From: Vitrella brassicaformis
Taxonomy: Eukaryota > Sar > Vitrellaceae
DNA: 64,000 bases
Assembly: GCA_001179505.1 (NCBI GenBank)
Contig: CDMY01000376.1
Span: 221,267-285,266, forward strand
Direction of reading: 5' to 3'
Shown here: piece after piece, positions 24,107 through 34,054 of the stretch
Numbering within the stretch: position 1 is the first letter of the stretch
How the letters are laid out: every line of letters begins with the position of its first letter
Program-made: the position numbers and the translations under genes
Notes under the pieces: generated by a model
Told to the model about the DNA's origin: nothing
Databases searched by the model: none
Seen by the model: the letters and a program-made list of their open reading frames with translations, nothing else

Positions 24107-25240
24107 ATGAGGAGTGGCGTTCGCCTACCCCTACTACCCTCCGACTGCTCCTATTTGATCGCATTTCGCCCCATCTCCCTCGTTGTGGCCGTGCTGCTCT
24201 TTCTCTCGAGGCCGCTGCGGCCATCAGCATCGAGTGCATATGACCGCTTCCACGACGAGGCGGACGCCAAGACTTTCTACGAGCAGCACATTGACGACAA
24301 GATCGTCCCTGGCGACCTCGAGAGCGTCATCAAGCGGGGCTGGTTTGACCTCGGGGCGCAGCTGATCCTCAAGTCGCACGAGCAGGGGCTGGACATGGCT
24401 GCCGAGGTGCGTGCTGCGGTGGCTGAGGTGCGCAAGCAGGCCGACGAACTGATCCGGCTGCTCAACAAGCAGCACAACGACATCCAGGTGATGTCACCGG
24501 CCTTCCAGTGGGCGCAGAGCGCCAACCATATCTTCCTCAACATCAAATTCGCATACCGGTTCAACTCGCCCGGCGCCCTCTCGGTGGAGAATGAGAACGT
24601 CACGGCGACCGACTGCTGCTTCTACTTTTCGGGCATCGGCACACACAGCTACCTCAAGAAGAAATACGAGCTCAACCTGGTGCTGCACGAGCCCATCGAC
24701 CCCAGCAGCACCGAGTGGTCCTTCGGGTCGGTGGGCAAGCTGACGGTGACTCTGAAGAAGCAGCGGCCGACCAAGTGGAAGCGGCTGACCAAATCGACGC
24801 AAAAGATCCCAAATATGCACGTGTGGTGGGAGATGAAAGAAAAATACGCGGCAGAGGTCAACCGGCTCGACGATGACGACGACGACAAGAGCACCGCCGC
24901 CAACGCATCAGCGGCAAAGTCTGCTGCTAACGGCAGCAGCAGCGGCAGCAAGACCCCCCCGGCACAGACAAACAACAAGGCAGCAACACCACCATCCTCA
25001 CCACCGTCACCCATCCTGAGCCAGCAAGACAGCGGCAAGGGCGACGAGAGGGCAGCAGAGCCGCCATCCACACCACCAGAGAGCGAGCGGCAGCCTCAGC
25101 GGAGGGAATATGACGACGAGGCAGAGGAAGAGGAGGAGGAGCTCGAGGAGCCCAATGGCAGTGAAGACGATGAGCCCTCACAGCTGTCACAGGACTCACT
25201 GCCGCCAGTGAATGGCAAGGCGGCCAAGGACGAGCTGTGA
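24107..25240 (+). CDS. ER-lumenal CS (p23-like) domain protein with KDEL tail
   Basis: Intronless 377-aa frame. Residues ~18-45 form a hydrophobic signal segment (FRPISLVVAVLLFL) ending near RPSASSAYD. A helical region follows (FYEQHIDDKIVPGDLESVIK, AEVRAAVAEVRKQADELIRL), then a CS/p23-like beta domain at ~125-245: FQWAQSANHIFLNIKFAYRF, CCFYFSGIGTHSYLKKKYEL, WSFGSVGKLTVTLKK, HVWWEMKEKY. The last ~130 residues are acidic and Ser/Pro-rich, and the protein ends exactly in KDEL before the TGA at 25238. Signal plus KDEL says soluble ER-lumen protein; CS domains usually serve as HSP90 co-chaperone modules, so a lumenal co-chaperone role with a GRP94-like partner is an inference. The acidic tail resembles low-affinity calcium-binding tails of other ER proteins. 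Confidence 0.88.
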   Translation: MRSGVRLPLLPSDCSYLIAFRPISLVVAVLLFLSRPLRPSASSAYDRFHDEADAKTFYEQHIDDKIVPGDLESVIKRGWFDLGAQLILKSHEQGLDMAAEVRAAVAEVRKQADELIRLLNKQHNDIQVMSPAFQWAQSANHIFLNIKFAYRFNSPGALSVENENVTATDCCFYFSGIGTHSYLKKKYELNLVLHEPIDPSSTEWSFGSVGKLTVTLKKQRPTKWKRLTKSTQKIPNMHVWWEMKEKYAAEVNRLDDDDDDKSTAANASAAKSAANGSSSGSKTPPAQTNNKAATPPSSPPSPILSQQDSGKGDERAAEPPSTPPESERQPQRREYDDEAEEEEEELEEPNGSEDDEPSQLSQDSLPPVNGKAAKDEL

Positions 25241-26222
25241 CGAAGCTGTCACGGGCAAGGGCAAGGTGAAGGAGGGGGAGGGGGAGGGAGGTGGGAGGGG
25301 CGNNNNNNNNNNNNNNNNNNNNNNNNNNNNNNNNNNNNNNNNNNNNNNNNNNNNNNNNNNNNNNNNNNNNNNNNNNNNNNNNNNNNNNNNNNNNNNNNNN
25401 NNNNNNNNNNNNNNNNNNNNNNNNNNNNNNNNNNNNNNNNNNNNNNNNNNNNNNNNNNNNNNNNNNNNNNNNNNNNNNNNNNNNNNNNNNNNNNNNNNNN
25501 NNNNNNNNNNNNNNNNNNNNNNNNNNNNNNNNNNNNNNNNNNNNNNNNNNNNNNNNNNNNNNNNNNNNNNNNNNNNNNNNNNNNNNNNNNNNNNNNNNNN
25601 NNGGGAGGTGGGAGGGGCGGGTGGGCGGCAATATATGGCTTTTTGCGATGGCCGCCAGTGGGCGATGCGTCGTGGGGCGAGGGCGGGATGGACTTCAAAT
25701 TAATGACCTACGTAAGGTCCTGTCTGTCTGTCTCTCTGTCTGTCTCGTGCGAGCATGATGAGTGAATTAGACGGCCTGCCTGGTGCGTGTGTGTCCTGTC
25801 TGATAGATGTGTCATGTGCATCCCCCGTCCACTGACTGTGGTATTTGTGACGCAGCCCTGCTTGAATGAATGAGGGGCCCATGGATCCGACTTGTCTGGC
25901 ATGTGAGCTACTGCAACTCATGCTCCGCGTCGCTGACGGCTTTCGCAGAAGCAACGCTGGCCCTTTCCGATTGCGAGCTCACATCTCCGAGTCGTCGGCA
26001 AGCGTAGGAACGTTCCGAAGCAGTAGTCTGTCCTATCCTGGGGATCACCAAATTGGTTCCGTCCGTTGCGCATGGTTGGCGGTCCCCACTGCAGCCCTGC
26101 GCATGGTTTGCTTAGAAAGCCCTAGGAGTGAGCGACAGTCCCACTGCCTCCTCCTCCTCATCGTTGCAGCTGCGGCAGCTGTGCAGAGGTAGCGACATCA
26201 GCAACATCACATCAACACACGC
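25241..26222. other. Intergenic region with assembly gap
   Basis: About 1 kb between two plus-strand genes, including 300 N. The sequence after the gap has a GTCT run (25721-25742) and non-repetitive DNA containing a perfect palindrome GGAACGTTCC at 26007-26016. No gene seen. Confidence 0.5.
25303..25602. other. Assembly gap (300 N)
   Basis: Exactly 300 unknown bases. Both edges carry the same G-rich unit GGGAGGTGGGAGGGGCG (ending at 25302 and starting at 25603), so the gap probably sits in a collapsed tandem or duplicated G-rich repeat. Confidence 0.95.
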
Positions 26223-29200
26223 ATGGCACGGGGGGAGAGGGGGAGGTGCATTTGCATTCGCTGCCTGCTGGCATCTGCTGTGGTGCGTTTGGTGGCGTGG
26301 TGTGTGCGTGTTGTGCAGATCTGTCGCGTTTGTGCCCTCACCGCTGATTCGAACAGCCCCCCTAAGTGCGCGGTAGGTACATACAGTGCACGACTAGCAC
26401 CCAGCTCACAGAGAGAGCCCTGCCTGCGTCGCGTCTACCGCACGAATGCTCATGCAGCGAGCTGTGCTGTGCATACATACTGTGTTGTGTTCAGGCCATC
26501 CCGTTCTTCTGTGTCTTTATCATCAATGGAGCCCCGTTTGCGGCACCGCAGCCAGATCGCGCAGCAGGCGCATCGCGACCACCGCACTGGCGGGCCTGAT
26601 GGGGGGAATGCGGCGGATGAGGATAAGAAGGGCAACAAGGGGGACTTCTTCCCATTCAGAAAGGTATGACCGGTCGTTGAGAGAGAAGGTGTAATAGTGA
26701 CGGACACACAACACACCCATACATACATCGTGATGTCTTGTGTGGGTCATGCGCATGCGATGCGGTGCGTGTGTGTGTAGGATGAGATAGAGAGCGAGAG
26801 CCGGAACTTGCAGTTTGTCGAGACCACCACACTCAGGTATGTAGGTCAAACAATTTGACGACCAGGCAGGGCAAGCAGCAGGGCAGGCGGTCTGGGGGCT
26901 GCTTAGTGACGTGACGGACGAACAGACGAGCACGCTTGGTTTGGTTGCTTCCGTGCGGTTCGTGTGCAGGAAGCAGCTCAAGATCTTCAAAGCCCTCGCG
27001 TGGCCATACTTTCAAAAGGTGTGTATGGGTATGGGCCTTTTGGCTTGGCTGTCTGTTCGTACGCTCTCAGTCAGTGTGTGCAGTGCATGGTGCGTCTTGT
27101 GTTCTGTTGTGTGCCGTGTAGGAGTCGCGAGCCCGCCAGCAGTTTGGGCTGGTGATCCTCCTGACCCTCCTCAACTCTGGTGGGTACACACAACACAGAG
27201 AGAGACGACGTACACACACACACACACAGACACACACATGGATGGATGGATGGATGACCCGCGTGTGTGGTGCAGGTGTGTCGGTGTTGTTCTCGTACAT
27301 CGGGCGGGACTTCTGGAACGCACTCAGCGAAAAGAACGAAGAACTTTTCAACACCGTATGTGTGAAGAGCTCCACACACACAGCCAATCACACACTCCCC
27401 ATATCTATGTGGGTGTGCGTTTGTCAATTGCGCATGGCCTGTGTGTGCAGATGTTGCTTCGGTTCTTCGGAGCGTTGGTTGCGGGCATTCCCATCACCGT
27501 ATTCTACACATTCGTCAGAAGACGGGTCGGTCGCTGGGGGTGGATGGACCCACAAGACACACACCCACACCCAGACGCATGTGTGTGTGTGTGTGTGTGC
27601 TTGTGCTGTGTGTCTATTGCCTGTGACATGACAGTTGGGTCTGGAGTGGCGTCAGTGGATGACCACCGAAGTGATGAAGGAATACTACGCACACAGGTCG
27701 GTTCGGACCACTCCCACTCCTACACATACAGACAGGGGGGCTTTTATCCATCCATCCATTTATCCATGGTGCATGTGTGTGTGTGTGCGTGGCTCTGCAC
27801 TCACTGCCCTCCCTGCAGGTCGTATTACCTCATAGAGAGCAACAAGGAGATCGACAACCCCGACCAGCGAATCGCAGAAGACATCAAGTACACACCTACA
27901 CACCACACACCACACCCACCGCACACACACGCCTGGCATGTCTGTCCGTGTGCTGTGTGTCATTGAATGCAATGCAATCATTGGTTTGATGAATCGAATC
28001 TCTCAGCTCCTTCACGAATGTGTCGTTGGATTTCTTCATCACGTGCATGACGTCCGTCATCGACTTCCTGGCATTCAGCGCCATCCTGTACTCCATCGAC
28101 CCCAACCTCTTTCTCGCCGCGGTAAGTACGTGGGCACTTCCCCTGCACACACATCCTTCGTGTGTGTCTGTGTCTGTGTCTGTCTGTCTGAGTCAGTTCC
28201 TCTATTCAAGCGTCGGGACCTATTTCACCGTCACCATCGGCCGCCAGCTGGTCGGTTTGAACTTCGAGCAGCTCCAGAAGGAGGCCGACCTCCGATACTC
28301 GCTCGTCAGGTACACCTGACCCCACCCCCCCGCTGCCACCCCACCCACACACATCACATCAACCACGCACACCACCATGTACTTGTCCGTGTGTGTGTAC
28401 TTAGGGTTCGCGAGAACGCCGAGAGTGTGGCCTTTTACGGCGGCGAGGAGATCGAGGGGATGGAGAACGAGCGGCGGCTCAACCGTGCCGTCAGCAACTA
28501 CCGCGACATCATCGGCGTGCAGCGGAATCTGGAGTTCTTCACTGTGGGATACAGATACATCATTCAGGCAACCAACCACAACACAACACAACACAACACA
28601 CAGTCCATCGCATTGCACCTTCTTAGCGCACATGCCGTGTGTCTTGATTTGTCCTGTGCTGTGCTGTGTCTGCAGATATTGCCGGCCTTTGTGGTGGCCC
28701 CCCGGTACTTCGCGGGCGCGATTGAGCTGGGTGAGTGCACTGAGGGGGATCCGCTCGTCCACCAATATATGTGTGTGTGTGTGTGTGTGTGTGTTGATGG
28801 CAGGTGTGATAAGTCAGTCCTACGGAGCCTTCAACCACATCCTCAGCGACCTCTCCATCTTCGTCAACCAGTTCGAGGTGGGCAACCAACCAATCATCCT
28901 CCCTCCCACCGGCCCCCGCCAGAATCTTATAATTGTGTTATGTACTTTGGTTCTTGTGTGTGTGTGTGTGTGCAGCGCATCAGTGCGTTCAGCGCTGGCG
29001 TTGACCGTCTGGGTCAGTTTGTAGATTTCCTCGAGATGCAGCGGCGCCGGTCTGTCGCCATCAGAAACGACACACTCACCACCGCCACACAAACTGAGGA
29101 AGGTAAGGAGCTGTGGTCGGTCAGCACACACACACGACCACAGCTAACATCGGCATTCTCTGTGTGGTGTGCCATGTGTGTCAGTGGTTAGCAATGGGCT

Positions 29201-31719
29201 GCCTGCCTCGGGGGTCTTGAGGCGTGCAGACACCATCTCGACTGCCGCCGGTGAGTTGACTGTGTGGAGTGTACTGCACACACACACACAGCACACATAC
29301 ACACTTACAACAAACATGCGGATGCATGCCTAGACGATCGCTGCACGTCACCTGCAGGGTCTAGTCACGACCTGATGATGGGGTCGACGGGCGAGATACC
29401 GCCCTCCACTGGTAGGTACCTACCCACACACAGGCATCCACAACCACGCACACACACACACACATGTGTGTGTGTGTGTCATGTGTCTGTCTGCTCGTGT
29501 CTGTGTGTCCTCAGGTGAGGAGTCGACGATAAGCCTGCCTCCGTCCACTGCCGGCGTGTGGCTCGCCAAGACCACTGAGGGCCTCTTCAAAATGCCAATC
29601 GACGAGGAGAAGGAAAACGGTATGCATGTACCAGACACATACTCAGCAAGCCACACAGGCAGGCAGGCAGGCACACAGAGGCAGGCGCATTGGTTGGGTG
29701 CGTGTCTGCAGGGTTTCCCTCCCAGATACGCACTTTGGCACTGCCTGGTGCCACGCTCGTCATGAGAGACGTCATGGTCAAGACGCCTGACGAGTGAGGG
29801 AGGCAGGCACCTCACACACACACCACAGCCACCATACGCTCGCTGCCCATGAATATGTATGTATGTCTCTTACCTACCGGTCAGGAGTCGCACGTTGACC
29901 CGCGATTTGTCGCTGACGCTGTCTGAGGGCGAGCACATGCTCATCGTCGGCAACAGCGGCACTGGTATGAAAAACCAACCGGCACACATTGCAATGCTTG
30001 CCGACTTTTTGTGTGTGTGTATGCCATCTCTCTCTTGTGTGTGTGTGTGTGCAGGGAAGTCGTCTCTGTTGCGCGCCATCGCCGGGCTGTGGACCAACGG
30101 TGCGTTCGTTCTTTCCATGTGTGAGGTGTGCATGAGTGCCCATCCTTCCTTGTGCGGGGCTGGGTTGGGGTGTCTGTCCATGTGTGTGTGCTCACGTGAA
30201 GGCAAGGGCTGGATCGAGCGCCCCCCGCCGGGCGAGATGTTCTTCCTCCCACAGAGGCCATACTGCACACTAGGTGGGTAACAACTGACACACGCACTCG
30301 CTGCCTGCACCCATCGTCGCATCCGCCATGGGTCTGTGTGTGTGTGTGTGTGTGTGTGGCCACCCCACAGGCACTCTGCGCGACCAGTTACTGTACCCCC
30401 GCACGCCCAAGGACAAGACGACTGACAAGCAGGTATGTGGATATGTTATGTGCACAGCACACAGGTGAGGTGCGTGCCTACCGTACACACGCATGTATCA
30501 ATCAACAGGGCGGTGATTCGTCCCCGACCAGCGTGTCTACGGCCGACTCACCGACCAACCACAACCACAACCACAACCACAATGGAAGGAGGAAAGATGG
30601 TCCGCACACGCACATACAAAAGCACACACGCTTTGAACGAACATTGAGTGTCTGTCTGTGTGCACTGCAGCGCACCACCACCACTCTGCATCTGCGGGAT
30701 CCCGTCTGCCGTCCATCGACGAGGAGGAGGAGTACATTTCGGACGAGAGCCTGCTGGCCATATTGGAAAAGGTAGGTACACACGTTCGTTGTGATAGTTA
30801 TAACACACACACACACACGCGCAATCTCTCACACATACTCTCACCTGAATGGATGATACACACTCACACTCGCGTGCGTGTAAGCAATTAAATTGTGTTT
30901 GTTTCATCCATTCAGGTGAGGCTGGGCGACATGGTGCGGAGAGTTGCCGAGGTGGGTGGGTGAATCGAATCTGTCTGCACACACACATGCAGACAAAAAC
31001 GCATCGTGGATGGATGGATGGATGGATTTCGTCCCGGCTTTCGTTCTGCCTCCCTCCCTCCAGGCCGACCAGCTGCCCAACGGCCTCGACGCCGTGCGCG
31101 ACTGGTGAGTGTGTATACACATGGATACACACACATGTGATGTGTACCGCGTTCCAAATGTACACCCGTTGTGTGTTCGGTTCGGTTCGCACAGGTCGGA
31201 CATGTTGTCGTTGGGTGAGCAGCAGAGGCTGGCCTTTGCCAGGCTTCTCGCCAACAGGTGGGCCTCGTGGGCCTCAATGTCCACACACCACACCATACCA
31301 TGGTGTGCTGTGCACCATCAGGCCCCGGTTAGCTGTGTTGGATGAGGCGACGAGCGCGTTGGATTTGGGCACGGAGGAGGCCATGTACAAAACCATGGCG
31401 GTGCGACACACGCACACACACACACACACACATCGCACCTCCTCCATGGATGTATTGCGTGTGTCAACAATTTAAACAGGAGGAGCTGCCGCGTCTGACG
31501 TATGTGAGTGTGGGCCACAGGCCGTCGCTGCTCAAGTTCCACGAACAGAAACTCAGACTTTTCCCTGGTAACCATAGCATACACACGCACACACACACAT
31601 CCCTCCCTCCCTCCCTCCCTGCACCCTTGATGTGTGTGTATGTGTGTGCAGACGGCACGTACGACTTTGAGCGGATCATGCGCGACGCCGAGGCGAGAAG
31701 GGAATACCAGACGCTCTGA
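26223..31719 (+). CDS. ABC half transporter, subfamily D / SbmA-like type
   Basis: Predicted 889 aa from 30 short exons (first 26223-26663, last 31652-31719) whose lengths sum to a multiple of three. N-terminal ~150 residues hold a hydrophobic, Cys-rich lead then a basic region, possibly a targeting leader. The membrane domain starts at QLKIFKALAWPYFQK and has several helices (FGLVILLTLLNSGVSVLFSY, SFTNVSLDFFITCMTSVIDF) with the EEA-like segment RENAESVAFYGGEEIE. The nucleotide-binding domain has Walker A GNSGTGKSSLLRAIAG, signature LSLGEQQRLAFARLL, Walker B RLAVLDEATSAL and the H-loop in SVGHRPSLLKFH. A Ser/Asn/His-rich insert (NHNHNHNHN) lies between Walker A and the signature. This is the ABCD/peroxisomal-like group that also includes plastid and bacterial SbmA/BacA-type proteins; substrate unknown. 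The 28568 intron uses a GC donor. The start ATG is the least certain part. Confidence 0.9.
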
Positions 31720-32542
31720 GCAAGCCGCCAGCCACGATAGATAGACAGACAGACAGACAGATGTGTATAAGCTCAGAAGGGGAGCGATCGATGCCATGCA
31801 CGACAGGGGCCGAGAGAGTTTTTGTGGAATAGATAATACACAGCACACACAGAGGGGAGGGCCTGAGAGGGGGGGGGGGTGTGGATGGGTGCATGTCTGT
31901 CTGCCTGAGTGTGGGTGTGTGCATACATCCCGATGGGTTCGATTTTGATGCACACGCAGATGTGTATGTATGTCCAGTCAGTCCACCTATGGTTTTGCCA
32001 TCTATCCTCTCATAGGTACCTACCTCCCTGCCTACGTGTGTGTGGTGTGTGCGGTGTGTGTGGTGTGTGTGGTGGGCGATGTTTGTGCATAGCATAGGGC
32101 GGCTTGTATGATTTGGCTGGGGGCGGGTTGCTTTTGTGACATCTGCCATTGATGTGTCCCTCCCTCCATCTGTGTGTGTCTTGCCAAGCAAGCGACAGAC
32201 AGACGGACAGACAGACACAGACATGTGTGTACCATGTACGCAGCCTACAGTGTATATCAACGCTCCAAGCGTATGTCTGCAGGATGCACAACAACTGATG
32301 GCGCGCTCAAAAGCGTGTGTGTCGTGCATAATGGGTCGACACGTCACGAAGACAGGTGCGCCACAGTGACCGACCTCACCAGGCAGGGGGGGGCTTTGAC
32401 GAGTGGTGGACATGCATCGGGGGTCCACCTACTTGTACAGTCCGCTCACAGACATAGACACAGACACAGACACCGACACGGACAAACACATACATGACTT
32501 GAAGATGACGCACCATACACACATGTAGCATGTCTCGATTGG
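31720..32542. other. Convergent spacer, no gene seen
   Basis: About 820 bp with GACA runs (31740-31761), a GTGTGTGGT repeat near 32038-32074 and alternating CAGACA words near 32455-32485. No coding or RNA signature. Confidence 0.5.
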
Positions 32543-33942
32543 TCACGCTGGTGGGGGAGGGGGCGAATAGGCACTCAAAGCATCCAGAAACTGACGCGCA
32601 CACCACACCACACACGCGTCCATCCATCCATATCCATGATACGACAGACATAGTCACCTGGTTGAGTGTTGGGTCGTCATTCTTGCCCTTGAAGGGGATC
32701 TCCGTCGTCAGGGGACCTTTCTCGCCCTGCGCATCCACACCGCATAGTTGGGGGGCGCACACATCCAGAGAGAGTCGTGGAGACAGATGTGCATGTTATG
32801 TGTATGCATACTTCAGGGTACAAGATAGCCAAGAGGTCAGTTCTGAGAGCCTGCACGTGTGCGCGACAGGAGAGAGACCAGATGTGTGCAGTCAGTGCAT
32901 CCAAGTGGTGTGTCTATCTTCTTTCTGACCTCATCCATGCCCATCGCGAAATCAACAAACATGTCCTATACACAAAGACACACACTCGTGTGTGTCACTG
33001 TCGTACGTCTAGAGCTCTATGTGTGTGTACTTTGTTCAATGTGTGTGGTGTGACGTCCATTCCCCGTGGAAACTTCTTGTCAGCCGTCAGCCGCATCACA
33101 ATGTCCTTGCCCACCACAGACTCCTGCGCACAGACACATGCCATGCACGCCCACACCCATCCATCCCCCAATCGCATACAGACACACGCCACCCTCTCCC
33201 TCCCTGTATTTACTTTGAGTGTGTCCTTGTCAGTGGCGATGGCCCGCCACAGCCGGCAGCACGCCCGGTGCCGGATTGCATGAGACACGTCCTGCTCCAG
33301 CTGCGTCAGCTTCGTCTCCAACTCGCCATTCTGCTCGCGAAATGATGCACTGAAAAGAAGAAAGGGGGCACATAGGGGGAAGATTTGCATGTCGAAGGCG
33401 GATTTTTCCGTCTGTCTGTCTGGCTGCTTGTTTGCTTACGAGCTGGCTCTGAGCTCCTCAATGACGTCCCATAGAGGATCCCTGCATGGACGCATCGGCT
33501 ATACATGAGGAGAGATCATGTCTTCCTGTCTCTAGGGCCCTGTGTGTATGTCTCACGGACAGTCACCTGTATTCGCCAAAACACTTTCTGACAAGCTTAC
33601 GCGGGTCCTCGGGAGCCACCTCACTCTCCTGCAACCCTATCAACACTGCAACCGAATATATACACACACACAAATGCATCCAGCCGACACTGCCCTGCTC
33701 AGTCAATTCGTACGTTTGACGAGCGCCTCCACAACGCCCTTATCCACGAGGAACTGCCTGAAGTCCCTCATCTTGGCCTCTCGCCGACTCGCCTTGATCT
33801 CATCAAACGAGGGCGGCGCATGGCCCATCTGCTCTGCGGCCGTTTGTGAGAGGGAGGAGGGGCCCGGCGCATGGGAGGTGTCCGGGGAGGGTAAGGAGGG
33901 CAGGGGAGACTCGGGAACAGTGGACAGGGCCTGGCTGCTCAT
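32543..33942 (-). CDS. AMY-1/MYCBP-like protein
   Basis: Predicted 248 aa, nine exons: 33714-33942, 33567-33645, 33440-33481, 33214-33349, 33055-33123, 32930-32965, 32812-32850, 32658-32726, 32543-32590, all in phase. The core matches the c-Myc-binding protein family: MRDFRQFLVDKGVVEALVKL, LIGLQESEVAPEDPRKLVRK, DPLWDVIEELRASS, then a coiled coil (FREQNGELETKLTQLEQDV). Family members are ~100 aa and sit at cilia and A-kinase anchoring sites; the Chlamydomonas relative is a flagellar protein. Here ~75 residues precede the core and ~110 follow it, including VDFAMGMDE and a proline run at the end. I chose ATG 33942; in-frame ATGs at 34056 and 34089 would overlap the opposite gene. The last exon is the weakest call. 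Confidence 0.8.
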
Positions 33943-34054
33943 GGCTCTCAGTCCATGCGCTCTCGGAGACTGGGGGCGACCTGGGGGAAACACACGGTCC
34001 GACCGGGGCTGCCGTTCGCTTCGTGCAGTCCTTTTCAGAAGAAGGTGAGCCATC
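33943..34054. promoter_or_regulatory. Compact head-to-head start region
   Basis: 112 bp between the chosen start of the MYCBP-like gene and the plus-strand start at 34055. The minus frame stays open through it, and CATCATG at 34051-34057 holds ATGs for both strands, so transcripts may overlap at their 5' ends. Confidence 0.5.
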
